Shown piece by piece: positions 37,106 to 46,738 of a DNA stretch of 64,000 bases. The stretch's first letter is position 1. Every line of letters begins with the position of its first letter. Source of the stretch: Halomonas salinarum (GTDB lineage: Bacteria; Pseudomonadota; Gammaproteobacteria; Pseudomonadales; Halomonadaceae); contig NZ_WWNB01000011.1 of NCBI RefSeq assembly GCF_012062845.1, positions 1 through 64,000 of the forward strand. Reading direction: 5' to 3'. Made by a program: the position numbers and the translations under genes. The notes below the pieces were generated by a model, which made no database searches, was not told where the DNA came from, and saw nothing but the letters and a program-made list of their open reading frames with translations.

Positions 37106-39115
37106 ATGCCGTCCCGTTTCGAACTGGCCAATGCCATTCGCGCGCTGTCCATGGACGCCGTGCAGAAGGCCAAGTCTGGCCACCCCGGTGCCCCCATGGG
37201 CATGGCCGATATCGCCGAAGTCCTCTGGAACGACTTCATGAGCCATAACCCGGCCAATCCGAACTGGGCCAATCGCGACCGCTTCGTGATGTCCAACGGC
37301 CACGGCTCCATGCTGGTCTACTCGCTGTTGCACCTGACAGGCTATGAACTGAGCCTCGAGGACCTGCAGCACTTCCGCCAGCTGCACTCCAAGACCCCGG
37401 GGCACCCCGAACTCGGCTACACGCCGGGCGTCGAGACCACCACCGGTCCGCTGGGTCAGGGCCTGGCCAATGCCGTGGGCATGGCCATCGCCGAGCGCAC
37501 CCTGGCGGCGCAGTTCAACCGCGACGGCCACACCATCGTCGATCACCATACCTACTGCTTCGTCGGCGATGGCTGCCTGATGGAAGGCGTCTCTCACGAA
37601 GTCGCTTCGCTGGCCGGCACGCAGGGCCTCGGCAAGCTGATCACCTTCTACGATGACAACGGCATTTCCATCGATGGCGAAGTCGAAGGCTGGTTCACCG
37701 ATGATACCGCCAAACGCTTCGAGGCCTACGGCTGGCATGTCATTCCCAATGTCGACGGCCACAAGCCCGAAGAAATCAAGGCTGCCGTTGAGCTCGCCAA
37801 GAGCCACGACGACCGCCCCAGCCTGATCGTCTGCAAGACCATCATCGGCTTCGGTGCACCCAACAAGCAGGGCAAGGAAGAGTGCCACGGCGCGGCGCTG
37901 GGCGAAGACGAAGTGGCCGCGGCCCGCATCCAGCTCGACTGGCCCCATGCGCCCTTCCATGTGCCCGAGGGTATCTATCAGGGCTGGGACGCCACCCAGG
38001 CCGGCGAAGCGCGCGAAGCCGAATGGAACGCCCGCTTTGCCCGCTATGCCGAGGCCTTCCCGGCCGAGGCCCGCGAATTCACCCGCCGTATCAAGGGCGA
38101 ACTGCCCCGCGACCTGACCAGCGAAGCGCTGATCGAGCAGGCACAGGAGCAGGGCGAGAGCATCGCCTCGCGCAAGGCCTCGCTGGGCGTCCTCAACGCG
38201 CTGGGCCCGCAGCTGCCCGAACTGCTCGGCGGCAGCGCCGATCTGGCACCGTCCAACCTGACCTTCTGGAAGGGCGCCCAGGTAATCAGCCAGGACGAAC
38301 CCGGCGGCAACTACCTGCACTACGGGGTGCGCGAGTTCGGCATGGCGGCCGCTATCAACGGCATCGCCCTGCATGGCGGCTTCGTGCCCTATGGCGCGAC
38401 CTTCCTGATCTTCTCGGAATACATGCGCAATGCCATTCGCATGGCGGCCCTGATGGGGCAGCGCGCCATCCATGTGTTCACGCATGATTCCATCGGCCTG
38501 GGTGAAGACGGCCCGACCCACCAGCCGATCGAGCAGCTGACCACCCTGCGCTCGACGCCGAACCTGTCGACCTGGCGCCCGGCCGATGCCGTCGAGACCG
38601 CTGCCGCCTGGCACGCCGGCCTCAAGCGCCATTCAGGCCCCACCGCCCTGGTGCTGTCCCGCCAGGGACTGGACCACCAGGCCCGCAACAAGCAGCAGCT
38701 GGCCAACATCCAGCGCGGTGGTTACATCCTCAAGGACTGTGAAGGCACGCCGGAACTGATCCTGATCGCCACCGGCTCCGAAGTCGGCCTGGCCATGAAT
38801 GCCGCCGCCCAGCTTGGCGAGCAGGGCCGGGGCGTGCGCGTGGTATCGATGCCGTCTACCGACGTTTTCGATGCCCAGGACGCCGCTTACCGCCAAGCGG
38901 TGCTGCCGCTGGAAGTCGGCGCGCGCATCGCCATCGAAGCCGGCCACCGTGACTTCTGGTTCAAGTACGTGGGCCTCGAGGGCCGCATCATCGGCATGGA
39001 CAGCTTCGGCGAGTCCGCCCCGGCCGGCGACCTGTTCAAGGAATTCGGTTTCACCGTCGAGAATGTGGTGACCGAAGCCGAGCAGCTACTGGACGACGCC
39101 GCCGAAGCCGAATAA
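37106..39115 (+). CDS. tkt: transketolase
   Basis: A cytosolic thiamine diphosphate enzyme of 669 residues that moves two-carbon units in the pentose phosphate pathway. Motifs: [15 protein letters not shown] near the start, the ThDP motif [13 protein letters not shown] (about 152-164) ending with the DDNGISIDG segment, and [15 protein letters not shown] near 455. The SD (GAGGAG) is strong. It is followed by a terminator, so it is separate from the epd-pgk-fba operon downstream, with which it shares a conserved neighbourhood. Confidence 0.97.
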   Translation: MPSRFELANAIRALSMDAVQKAKSGHPGAPMGMADIAEVLWNDFMSHNPANPNWANRDRFVMSNGHGSMLVYSLLHLTGYELSLEDLQHFRQLHSKTPGHPELGYTPGVETTTGPLGQGLANAVGMAIAERTLAAQFNRDGHTIVDHHTYCFVGDGCLMEGVSHEVASLAGTQGLGKLITFYDDNGISIDGEVEGWFTDDTAKRFEAYGWHVIPNVDGHKPEEIKAAVELAKSHDDRPSLIVCKTIIGFGAPNKQGKEECHGAALGEDEVAAARIQLDWPHAPFHVPEGIYQGWDATQAGEAREAEWNARFARYAEAFPAEAREFTRRIKGELPRDLTSEALIEQAQEQGESIASRKASLGVLNALGPQLPELLGGSADLAPSNLTFWKGAQVISQDEPGGNYLHYGVREFGMAAAINGIALHGGFVPYGATFLIFSEYMRNAIRMAALMGQRAIHVFTHDSIGLGEDGPTHQPIEQLTTLRSTPNLSTWRPADAVETAAAWHAGLKRHSGPTALVLSRQGLDHQARNKQQLANIQRGGYILKDCEGTPELILIATGSEVGLAMNAAAQLGEQGRGVRVVSMPSTDVFDAQDAAYRQAVLPLEVGARIAIEAGHRDFWFKYVGLEGRIIGMDSFGESAPAGDLFKEFGFTVENVVTEAEQLLDDAAEAE

Positions 39116-39175
39116 GGCACGACGTCGGCATCACAGCTACCCCACGGGGTAACCGTGGCAGACACAGAGTGGAAT

Positions 39176-39213
39176 AAAGAAGGGCACGGCGAACGCCGTG
39201 CCCTTCTTCGTTT
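39176..39213. terminator. bidirectional terminator between tkt and fbaB
   Basis: A 13-bp perfect stem (AGAAGGGCACGGC / GCCGTGCCCTTCT, 39178-39207) with a GAAC loop. T-rich and A-rich flanks serve tkt on the plus strand and fbaB on the minus strand, which converge here. Confidence 0.88.
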
Positions 39214-39271
39214 CTGGACGTCTGTTCCCGGACGTCTTGTCCGGAAGACAGCCGCCGCCGGCTCTCGCCCC

Positions 39272-40324
39272 TCAGGCGATTGTCACCTGCGGGTCCAGGT
39301 AGACATCCTGGATGGCATTGAGCAGCTGGGCGCCTTCCGCCATCGACTTCTGGAAGGCCTTGCGACCGGAGATCAGCCCCATGCCACCGCCGCGCTTGTT
39401 GATGACCGCCGTGCGCACCGCCTCACCAAGGTCTGAGGCGCCCTTGGAGCCGCCGCCGGAGTTGATCAGCCCGGCGCGGCCCAGGTAGCAGTTGGCCACC
39501 TGGTAGCGAGCGAGATCGATGGGATGGTCGCTGGTCAGTTCGCTGTAGACCTTGTCGTGCGTATGGCCAAAGCCGATATCGCGGTAGCCACCGTTGGTCT
39601 CGGGCAGCTTCTGCTTGACGATATCCGCCTTGAGTGTGGCGGCCAGATGATTGGCCTGGCCGGTCAGGTCGGCGGCCAGGTGATAATCGGTGCCATCCTG
39701 CTTGAAGTCCGGGTTGCGCAGATAAGCCCACAGCACGGTGACCATGCCAAGCTCATGAGCGCGCTCGAAGGCCTCGCTGATCTCCATGATCTGACGACGA
39801 CTTTCAGGCGACCCGAAGTAAATGGTTGCCCCCACCGCGGCGCAGCCCATGTCGAAGGCCTGATCGACCTGGGCGAATAGCGTCTGGTCATACATCGCCG
39901 GGTAGCTCAGCGTCTCGTTGTGGTTGAGCTTCAGGATCATGGGGATCCGGTGAGCGTAGCGCCGGGCCACCGAGGCGAGCCCGCCAAGCGTCGAGGCCAC
40001 GGCATTGCAGCCCCCCTCGAGGGCCAGCTCGACGATATTGGCCGGATCGAAATAAAGCGGGTTGGGCGCGAAGGAGGCACCCGCCGAATGCTCGATGCCC
40101 TGATCGACAGGCAAGATACTCAGGTAACCGGTACCGCCCAGCCGGCCATGGTTGTACAGCGCCTGCATGTTGCGCAGTACCTGAGGGCTCCTGTCACTAT
40201 CGGTCATGACCCGGTCGATGAAGTCCGGTCCCGGCAGGTGCAGCTGCTCGTGGGGAATGGTGCTGCAGCGGTGCTCCAGCAGGTAGCTCGCCTCATCGCC
40301 GAGAATTTTGGCGGTCTCGCTCAT
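39272..40324 (-). CDS. fbaB: fructose-bisphosphate aldolase, class I (FbaB/DhnA type)
   Basis: A 350-residue class I aldolase, the same length as E. coli FbaB. It cleaves fructose 1,6-bisphosphate through a Schiff base without metal; in E. coli it works mainly in gluconeogenesis. Recognisable stretches are [22 protein letters not shown] (in part), [26 protein letters not shown] and [12 protein letters not shown]. The SD (AAGGAGCG) precedes the ATG. The same window encodes a class II aldolase (44224-45288), so the strain has both types. Confidence 0.93.
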   Translation of the reverse strand: MSETAKILGDEASYLLEHRCSTIPHEQLHLPGPDFIDRVMTDSDRSPQVLRNMQALYNHGRLGGTGYLSILPVDQGIEHSAGASFAPNPLYFDPANIVELALEGGCNAVASTLGGLASVARRYAHRIPMILKLNHNETLSYPAMYDQTLFAQVDQAFDMGCAAVGATIYFGSPESRRQIMEISEAFERAHELGMVTVLWAYLRNPDFKQDGTDYHLAADLTGQANHLAATLKADIVKQKLPETNGGYRDIGFGHTHDKVYSELTSDHPIDLARYQVANCYLGRAGLINSGGGSKGASDLGEAVRTAVINKRGGGMGLISGRKAFQKSMAEGAQLLNAIQDVYLDPQVTIA

Positions 40325-40571
40325 GGTAATTCGCTCCTTGCGGCAGAAATGGATGCCCCTTCATGGTAGCCAGCAGCGTCGCGACCACAAGCACCCGGAA
40401 GGTTCTCACCTGACTTTTTGCACACTCCCGCCTCTAATCTGACCCGCCTGTTCCCGTTGCGTACAGCCATCAGGCGCTTCACGTCCAACGCTTCAGCCGA
40501 TGACCAAGAGATTTTTCTCGCCACTCGAGGCATCATATCGACCCGACAAGAGGGCATTCAGGAGGCAGGTG

Positions 40572-40952
40572 GTGATCGCATTATTGCGAGGGTTTCTGTG
40601 GCTGACGGGGTTCTGGCTCGCTGGCGAGTCGCTGGTCGTACTGCTCGACCTGCCCATTTCGGCGGGCGTGGTCGGCATGCTCTTGTTGACCGCCTCCTTG
40701 ATGCTGCGTATCGGGCGACTCGAGGATATCGCCGCCGCCAGCCAGCCGCTGATCGGCCTGCTGGCGATGCTGATCATGCCTGGCGTGGTCGGCGTGTTCT
40801 TCGTCGCCGACGAGTTCGCCGGCCAGTGGCTTGCCGTGGCGGTGGCATTGGTGGGCGGCACACTCGCCAGCGTGTTGACCACGCTTCTGCTGATGCGCCG
40901 CTGCATGCCCGCAGCGCCCAGTACAGAAACGCCTCAAGAGACCTCCTCATGA
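40572..40952 (+). CDS. lrgA: CidA/LrgA family membrane protein
   Basis: A small holin-like membrane protein with four predicted helices (PF03788). It is usually paired with LrgB and linked to murein hydrolase control, or to pyruvate transport in Gram-positive bacteria. The open frame begins at 40500, but a perfect SD (AGGAGG, 40560-40565) lies 6 bases before a GTG at 40572, giving 126 residues and the family-like start VIALLRGFLWLTGFWLAGE; I prefer this start. The stop overlaps lrgB by 4 bases. Its place among central carbon genes would fit a role with pyruvate. Confidence 0.85.
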   Translation: MIALLRGFLWLTGFWLAGESLVVLLDLPISAGVVGMLLLTASLMLRIGRLEDIAAASQPLIGLLAMLIMPGVVGVFFVADEFAGQWLAVAVALVGGTLASVLTTLLLMRRCMPAAPSTETPQETSS

Positions 40953-41671
40953 GCGCCGCCCTGATCGAGCTGCGTGAGGCCCTGATGGCAAGCCCGCTGT
41001 CGGCCATCGGCCTGACGCTCGCCGGTTATCTCGTTGCGCTATGGCTCGTCGAGCGCCTCGGGCGCCCCAGCTGGTGCCCGGCGGTGCTGATCGCCGCCCT
41101 GCTGGTCGCCGCCAGCCTGTGGGGGCTATCCATCGACGTGGCCGATTATCAACGCGGTGCCGACTGGCTGATGCTGCTGTTGGGTCCGGCCACGGTGGCG
41201 CTCGGTGTCCCGCTCTACCAGCAGCTGCATCACATCCGGGCACTGTGGAAGCCGCTGGCGCTGAGCCTGCCCCCGGCGGCGGCACTGGCCTGCTGCTATT
41301 CGGTGGCGCTTGCCTGGGCGCTGGGTGCCAGCCCCGAGGTCATGGCCTCGCTGGCCCCCAAGTCAGTGACCGCGCCGATCGCCCTGGGCATCATCGAGGC
41401 GCTGCACGGCTCGGTGCCGCTGCTGATGGGCGGGCTTTTGATCACCGGCGTGATGGCGACCCTGGCGGTCAGCCTGCTGGCCGCACCTCTGGGCATTCGT
41501 GATCATCGCATCCTCGGCTTCGCGCTGGGCGTCAACGGTCACGCCATCGGTACCGTGCGCGCCTTCGAGATGAGCCCCACCGCTGGCGCCTTCGCCTCAC
41601 TGGGCATGAGCCTGACCGGCATCCTCACGGCCCTGTGTCTGCCATTGGCCTGGCAACTGCTTGGCCTCTAG
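40949..41671 (+). CDS. lrgB: LrgB family membrane protein
   Basis: A polytopic membrane protein of 240 residues (PF04172), partner of LrgA. The conserved LrgB region is seen as LGPATVALGVPLYQQ (about 75-89), APKSVTAPIALGII (about 130) and GVNGHAIGTVRAFE (about 197). It starts in the lrgA stop codon (ATGA), so expression is coupled. Known functions are as in lrgA: holin-like control of autolysis, or C3-acid transport. An open frame upstream to 40418 is a shadow through lrgA. Confidence 0.88.
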   Translation: MSAALIELREALMASPLSAIGLTLAGYLVALWLVERLGRPSWCPAVLIAALLVAASLWGLSIDVADYQRGADWLMLLLGPATVALGVPLYQQLHHIRALWKPLALSLPPAAALACCYSVALAWALGASPEVMASLAPKSVTAPIALGIIEALHGSVPLLMGGLLITGVMATLAVSLLAAPLGIRDHRILGFALGVNGHAIGTVRAFEMSPTAGAFASLGMSLTGILTALCLPLAWQLLGL

Positions 41672-41732
41672 CGAGTCGTTAACCAGACAGTTGCCTGGCG
41701 CCCTCCGCCCTGCAGGGTGGACGCTTTTGCGC

Positions 41733-41738
41733 TAGAAT
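41733..41738 (+). promoter_or_regulatory. possible -10 element of the epd-pgk-fba operon
   Basis: TAGAAT lies 102 bases before the epd start, following lrgB by 61 bases. I could not find a convincing -35 at 16-18 bases, so the call is tentative. Confidence 0.3.
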
Positions 41739-41840
41739 CGCCCCTCTGTTGCCTCGAGCGTACCCGACGGGCGCGTTCTTCCGTTTTCGTGTGATTTTCG
41801 TGTGAGTGGACCCGACATCTTGGAACCTGAGCCTCGTCCC

Positions 41841-42923
41841 ATGGCCTATCGGATCGCCATCAACGGTTATGGCCGTATCGGCCAATGCGTGCTGCGCGCC
41901 TTGACCGAGCGCCAGGCCCATGACGCCCAGACACCGAATGACCGCTCTGTCACTGACGCCGGGCCGCACGAAGCCGCGCCGGCCATTGAAGTGGTGGCCA
42001 TCAACGAGCTCTCCGACCTCGACACCATCACCTACCTGACTCGCTACGACACCACGCATGGGCGCTTTCCCGGCAGCGTCGAGAGCCGCGACGGCTACCT
42101 CTATATCAATGAGCGGCCGATTCGCGTGCTCAGCGAGCAGGACCCGGACCGCCTGCCCTGGCGCGAACTGGACATCGACCTGGTGATCGAGTGTTCGGGC
42201 AGCTTCAAGGACCGCGCCACGGCAAGCCGCCACCTGGATGCCGGCGCCAAGCGCCTGCTGTTTTCGCAGCCCGCCGAGAGCGATGTCGATGCCACCATCG
42301 TCACCGGCATCAACGACGCCGACCTGACACCTGACTGTCGCATCATCTCCGCCGCCTCCTGCACCACCAACTGCCTGGTGCCGGTGCTGACCATGCTCGA
42401 CGAGGCACTGGGGGTCGAGCACGGCGTGACCACCACTATTCATTCGGCGATGAACGACCAGCCGGTGATTGATGCCTACCACCAGACCAATCTGCGGCTG
42501 ACCCGCTCGGCGATGCAGTCGATCGTGCCCGTCGACACCGGCCTTGCCCGCGGCATCAGCCGCCTGATGCCCCACCTCAAGGACCGCTTCGAATGCCTGC
42601 ATGTGCGGGTGCCGACCATCAATGTCTCGGCCATGGATCTGGCCATCTGTGTGCGCCAGGACACCTCGGCCGAGGCCGTCAATGCGCTGCTCAAGAAGGC
42701 CTGTCATGAACGGCTCTCGGGGCTTGTCGGCTATACCGAGGAACCCATGGCCTCGATCGACTTCAACCACGACCCCCGCTCCGGTATCGTGGACGCCACC
42801 CAGACCCGCGTCGCCGGCGGCCGGCTGATCAAGATGCTCTGCTGGTTCGACAATGAATGGGGCTTCGCTAACCGCATGCTCGATGTCACTGAGCGGCTGG
42901 CACGGCTCGAGGCCCCGGCTTAA
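41841..42923 (+). CDS. epd: erythrose-4-phosphate dehydrogenase (GAPDH family)
   Basis: A cytosolic NAD-dependent dehydrogenase of 360 residues, closer to E. coli Epd (339) than to GapA: the catalytic Cys174 lies in [14 protein letters not shown], and the Epd-type stretch [17 protein letters not shown] follows. It makes 4-phosphoerythronate for pyridoxal phosphate synthesis, and some relatives also act as GAPDH. About 20 residues rich in D, P and A are inserted after the first helix of the Rossmann fold (residues about 27-47). I chose the ATG at 41841; a GTG at 41802 would add 13 residues without a better SD. pgk and fba follow, as in many gammaproteobacteria. Confidence 0.92.
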   Translation: MAYRIAINGYGRIGQCVLRALTERQAHDAQTPNDRSVTDAGPHEAAPAIEVVAINELSDLDTITYLTRYDTTHGRFPGSVESRDGYLYINERPIRVLSEQDPDRLPWRELDIDLVIECSGSFKDRATASRHLDAGAKRLLFSQPAESDVDATIVTGINDADLTPDCRIISAASCTTNCLVPVLTMLDEALGVEHGVTTTIHSAMNDQPVIDAYHQTNLRLTRSAMQSIVPVDTGLARGISRLMPHLKDRFECLHVRVPTINVSAMDLAICVRQDTSAEAVNALLKKACHERLSGLVGYTEEPMASIDFNHDPRSGIVDATQTRVAGGRLIKMLCWFDNEWGFANRMLDVTERLARLEAPA

Positions 42924-42975
42924 TCATCGCACTCACCTCTTCCACCTGACTTGCAACCCAGAGGACTCTGCCCCG

Positions 42976-44148
42976 ATGAATGTTCGCAAGATGACCGATA
43001 TGGATCTCGCCGGCCAGCGCGTGCTGATCCGCGAAGATCTCAACGTGCCGATCAAGAACGGCAAAGTGACCAGCGATGCGCGACTGCGCGCCTGCCTGCC
43101 GACGATCCTGGCCGCCCGCGACTCAGGCGCCAAGGTGCTGCTGATGAGCCACCTGGGCCGCCCCACCGAGGGCGAACCGGTCGAGGAGTTCTCCCTGGCG
43201 CCGGTCGCCGAGCGTCTGGGCGAACTGCTCGAGCGCCCGGTACGCGTGGTCAAGGACTATCTGGAGGCCAACGTCGACGTCTCCGAGGGCGAGGTCGTAC
43301 TGCTCGAGAACGTACGCTTCAACGAAGGCGAGAAGAAGGACGAGGAGACGCTTTCCAGGCAGTACGCCGCGCTCTGCGACATCTTCGTGATGGACGCCTT
43401 CGGCACCGCCCACCGCGCCCAAGCCTCGACCCACGGCGTGGCCCGCTTCGCCCCGACCGCCTGCGCCGGCCCGCTGCTGGCGGGTGAGCTCGAGGCCCTG
43501 GAGAAGGCGCTGGCCAATCCGGCACGCCCCATGGTCGCGATCGTCGGCGGCTCCAAGGTCTCGACCAAGCTCGACGTGCTGACCGCGCTCTCCGAGAAGT
43601 GCGACCAGCTGATCGTCGGCGGCGGCATCGCCAACACCTTCATCGCCGCGGCAGGCTACAACGTCGGCAAGTCGCTGCATGAAGCTGACCTGGTCGACCA
43701 GGCCAAGGTGCTGATGGCAAAGGTCGAGATTCCGCTGCCCACCGACGTGGTGGTAGCGACCGAGTTCTCCGAGAACGCCTCGGCCGTGACCAAGCCGGTC
43801 GATCAGGTCGAAGACAACGAGATGATCCTCGATATCGGCCCCGAGACCGCATCGCGCCTGGGCGGCCTGCTCAAGGACGCCGGCACCATCCTCTGGAACG
43901 GCCCGGTCGGCGTGTTCGAGATCGACCAGTTCGGCAAAGGCACCGAAGCCCTGTCGAAGGCCATCGCCGAGAGCAACGGCTTCTCGATCGCCGGCGGCGG
44001 CGACACCCTGGCGGCCATCGACAAGTACGACATCGCGGACAAGGTGTCCTACATCTCGACCGGCGGCGGCGCCTTCCTCGAATACGTGGAAGGCAAGACC
44101 CTGCCGGCCGTCACGGCCCTGCGCGACGCTTTCGAGGCCGCGCAGTAA
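42976..44148 (+). CDS. pgk: phosphoglycerate kinase
   Basis: A cytosolic glycolytic enzyme of 390 residues that transfers phosphate between 1,3-bisphosphoglycerate and ADP. It aligns throughout with E. coli Pgk: [23 protein letters not shown] at the start (in part), [40 protein letters not shown] and [12 protein letters not shown] chose the ATG at 42976, which gives the family N-terminus and has an SD (AGAGGA) about 10 bases upstream; longer frames are shadows within epd. It is the second gene of epd-pgk-fba. Confidence 0.97.
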   Translation: MNVRKMTDMDLAGQRVLIREDLNVPIKNGKVTSDARLRACLPTILAARDSGAKVLLMSHLGRPTEGEPVEEFSLAPVAERLGELLERPVRVVKDYLEANVDVSEGEVVLLENVRFNEGEKKDEETLSRQYAALCDIFVMDAFGTAHRAQASTHGVARFAPTACAGPLLAGELEALEKALANPARPMVAIVGGSKVSTKLDVLTALSEKCDQLIVGGGIANTFIAAAGYNVGKSLHEADLVDQAKVLMAKVEIPLPTDVVVATEFSENASAVTKPVDQVEDNEMILDIGPETASRLGGLLKDAGTILWNGPVGVFEIDQFGKGTEALSKAIAESNGFSIAGGGDTLAAIDKYDIADKVSYISTGGGAFLEYVEGKTLPAVTALRDAFEAAQ

Positions 44149-44176
44149 GTCATTCCCCCTACACTCTTTGATCCTC

Positions 44177-44200
44177 ACGGCGTGGCCAAGGCCACGCCGT
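44177..44200 (+). other. intercistronic stem-loop between pgk and fba
   Basis: A perfect 11-bp inverted repeat (ACGGCGTGGCC / GGCCACGCCGT) separated by AA, 24 bases before the fba start. There is no T-run, so it is not a normal terminator; it may be an RNA processing or stability element. Confidence 0.6.
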
Positions 44201-44223
44201 CATCATGTACAACAGGTGAGTTC

Positions 44224-45288
44224 ATGGCACTTATCAGCATGCGCCAAATGCTGGATCACGCCGCCGAATACGGCTACGGCGTCCCGGCCTTCAACGTCAA
44301 CAACCTCGAGCAGATGCGTGCCATCCTCGAAGCGGCCGACAAGACCGATTCCCCGGTCATCGTTCAGGCCTCTGCAGGCGCCCGCAAGTACGCCGGTGCG
44401 CCCTTCCTGCGCCACCTGATCCTCGCCGCGATCGAGGAATTTCCGCATATCCCGATCGCCATGCACCAGGACCACGGCACCAGCCCCGCGGTCTGCCAGC
44501 GCTCCATCCAGCTCGGCTTCTCCTCGGTGATGATGGACGGCTCCCTGGGTGAGGACGGCAAGACCCCGGCAAGCTACGACTACAATGTCGACGTTACCCG
44601 TCGCACCGTCGAAATGGCGCATGCCTGCGGCGTGTCCGTCGAGGGCGAGCTGGGTTGCCTGGGTAGCCTCGAGACCGGCATGGCCGGCGAGGAAGACGGC
44701 GTCGGCGCCGAAGGCAAGCTCGACATGGAACAGCTGCTCACCGACCCGGAAGAAGCCGCCGACTTCGTCAAGGCGACCGGCGTGGACGCCCTGGCCATCG
44801 CCATCGGCACCAGCCACGGCGCCTACAAGTTCACCCAGCCGCCCACCGGCGACACCCTGTCGATCCAGCGCATCAAGGAAATCCATGCCCGCATCCCCGA
44901 TACCCATCTAGTGATGCACGGTTCTTCCTCGGTGCCGCAGGAGTGGCTCGAGATCATCAATGAGCACGGCGGCGCCATCCCCGAGACCTACGGCGTGCCG
45001 GTCTCCGAGATCGTCGAGGGCATCAAGCACGGCGTACGCAAGGTCAACATCGACACCGACCTGCGCCTCGCCTCCACCGGCGCCGTGCGTCGTTTCCTGG
45101 CCAACAACCCGGCCGAGTTCGACCCGCGCAAGTTCATGAAGGAATCCGTCAGCGCCATGCGCGATGTCTGCATCGCCCGCTACGAAGCCTTCGGCACCGC
45201 CGGCAACGCCTCGAAGATCAAGCCGCTCAACCTGGAAGAGATGTTCCTGCGCTACGAGCGCGGCGAACTCGACCCGCAGGTGAAGTAA
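44224..45288 (+). CDS. fba: fructose-bisphosphate aldolase, class II (Calvin-type subgroup)
   Basis: A zinc-dependent class II aldolase of 354 residues, the length and pattern of the CbbA/FbaA type B subgroup. Zinc and substrate motifs are visible: [15 protein letters not shown] (about 78-92), [13 protein letters not shown] (about 137-149), [12 protein letters not shown] and [13 protein letters not shown]. The ATG at 44224 has an SD (AGGTGAG); the open frame to 44182 runs through the hairpin. It completes the glycolytic operon and is followed by a terminator. Confidence 0.96.
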   Translation: MALISMRQMLDHAAEYGYGVPAFNVNNLEQMRAILEAADKTDSPVIVQASAGARKYAGAPFLRHLILAAIEEFPHIPIAMHQDHGTSPAVCQRSIQLGFSSVMMDGSLGEDGKTPASYDYNVDVTRRTVEMAHACGVSVEGELGCLGSLETGMAGEEDGVGAEGKLDMEQLLTDPEEAADFVKATGVDALAIAIGTSHGAYKFTQPPTGDTLSIQRIKEIHARIPDTHLVMHGSSSVPQEWLEIINEHGGAIPETYGVPVSEIVEGIKHGVRKVNIDTDLRLASTGAVRRFLANNPAEFDPRKFMKESVSAMRDVCIARYEAFGTAGNASKIKPLNLEEMFLRYERGELDPQVK

Positions 45289-45300
45289 GCGACCTTCCCC

Positions 45301-45334
45301 GCCCACCGGCCCTCGCCGGTGGGCGCTTCTTTTG
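45301..45334 (+). terminator. intrinsic terminator of epd-pgk-fba
   Basis: A perfect 10-bp stem (GCCCACCGGC / GCCGGTGGGC) with a CCTC loop, 12 bases after the fba stop, followed by GCTTCTTTT. Confidence 0.85.
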
Positions 45335-45342
45335 GAACCGCC

Positions 45343-45651
45343 ATGCATAACCTCTGGATTCCCGTCGTCGCCATCCTCGTTGTTGCCGGCCTGATCTTCG
45401 GCGGCCAGGCCTACTCCGAGGCAGAGCGCGATGCCCATATCGCCGAGCTGATCAGCGAACGCCTCGATAGCCAGGCGCCCGCCGAGATTTCCCATCTGGC
45501 ACGGGTCAACAAGGGCTATGGCGTGTGCGGCGACTACACGCTGTCAGCCGACGAGAGCGGCCGCTTCTACTACAACACCGCCACCGAGAACCTGGCGCTG
45601 GGCACCGATGCCTCGCAGTATCGCGACAACTGCAATAACCTGCCTGAATGA
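45343..45651 (+). CDS. small membrane-anchored hypothetical protein
   Basis: I do not recognise this 102-residue protein. One N-terminal hydrophobic helix (NLWIPVVAILVVAGLIFGG, residues 3-21) is followed by an acidic, probably periplasmic, part with two cysteines (VCGDY near 62 and DNCNN near 97) that could form a disulfide. The ATG at 45343 directly follows the fba terminator and has only a weak SD (GGAA). The composition looks like coding sequence of this genome (strong GC bias at third positions). It could be expressed by read-through from fba. No function can be assigned. Confidence 0.6.
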   Translation: MHNLWIPVVAILVVAGLIFGGQAYSEAERDAHIAELISERLDSQAPAEISHLARVNKGYGVCGDYTLSADESGRFYYNTATENLALGTDASQYRDNCNNLPE

Positions 45652-45691
45652 CGCCTTGGGCATCTCTGCCCGATGCTTTTACGGACCCTCC

Positions 45692-46288
45692 TTAGTTCTC
45701 AAGCCGCCCCACCAGCTCAAGCGCACCATCCTCGGGCGCCAGCACCAGAATCTCGCCGGAGCGCGGATAAACGCCGGTGAGCGCGGTGATATTGACCTGA
45801 TGGGTAACCAATACCAGCGTGCCCTCGCCGCTCCAGGCCTCGATCAGCTCGCCTAGTTCGCGGGTCTGCCGGTCGGCGGCGCTGCGGTCGCGAAAGAAGG
45901 AATCGAGTGCCGGAGTGGGTATCACCTCGCCAAGCCCCAGCAGCTCGGCGGTGTCGAGGCAGCGACACCAGCGGCTGGAGCGCACCTCAGTCACTACGAT
46001 ATCCCGTTCACGAAACCGCTCGCCGATGGCGCGAGCCTGAGCACGGCCTTCAGCGGAAAGGTTGCGCTGGGTGGCGCAGTCATCGATCACGAAGCCCGCC
46101 GGGTCGCCGGTACCGGGCGCCAGGGCGTGGCGCATCAGGGCAATGTGACCGCCGCTGGCAAGCCTTTCCCAGGCATCGTTGTCCTGAGCGAGAGCTTCGC
46201 GCTGCGCGCCCGCTCCAGCAATGAGCAGCAAAAGCAGTGCCAGCATCAGCACGGCCTTGAGCGGTGGCCGCATACGCCATCGAATCAT
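45692..46288 (-). CDS. periplasmic histidine phosphatase family protein
   Basis: A 198-residue protein with an N-terminal signal peptide or anchor (PLKAVLMLALLLLLIAGAGA, about residues 9-28), followed by a histidine phosphatase domain. The catalytic RH motif is in LMRHALAPGTGDP (about 52), and the second conserved His in LVLVTHQVNITALTG (about 165). The short single-domain form resembles SixA-like proteins but is exported. The substrate is unknown. The ATG at 46288 or five codons later gives similar proteins. It is convergent with the small membrane protein before it. Confidence 0.8.
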   Translation of the reverse strand: MIRWRMRPPLKAVLMLALLLLLIAGAGAQREALAQDNDAWERLASGGHIALMRHALAPGTGDPAGFVIDDCATQRNLSAEGRAQARAIGERFRERDIVVTEVRSSRWCRCLDTAELLGLGEVIPTPALDSFFRDRSAADRQTRELGELIEAWSGEGTLVLVTHQVNITALTGVYPRSGEILVLAPEDGALELVGRLEN

Positions 46289-46738
46289 CGGGACCTCGCA
46301 ATCGGGTAACCGGCAAGAGAAAGGTGTGCCGTCAGTCTAGCCCATATCGCCAAGGACTTAGGTGGGCAGACCAACGATCGCATCGCCTCCTGCTTATCTG
46401 CTCTCCCCGGCTTGTCTCCTTGCCTTCTTTCTTGTCTTCTCTCCCGCCTGATCTGGATAGGTTCGCGGAAAGCGGAAAGCCAGACGTCGCCTTCGCCGAC
46501 CCCATGGCGAATCGAGGCCTGGCTGGCCACGTCGCTGCGCGGCGTGATAACGCTCGCCTGAAGGCCGACGTTGAAAGGCTTGGCCTGGTGAGTGGTATCC
46601 TTTGTTGATTAATTTGCTTAGGCGTCACCCACATAGCCCAGCGGCCATGTCATGGGCCTTCTCACCCAGCGCTTCTCACCGCGAGCGATATACTCAAGGG
46701 CGCGGTATACCACGCCACTCTGACTGACGAGACCTTAC
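46289..46738. other. 450-base gap, no supported gene
   Basis: Short open frames on both strands here have unusual composition and no SD. The plus strand has a pyrimidine-rich tract (about 46384-46450: repeated CTTCT, TCTCC). I saw no terminator, clear promoter or RNA gene. Confidence 0.5.

Noticed and set aside
46332-46634. 100-residue open frame on the minus strand
   Set aside because: Arg/Lys/Glu-rich low-complexity translation of the pyrimidine tract, without an SD or family resemblance.
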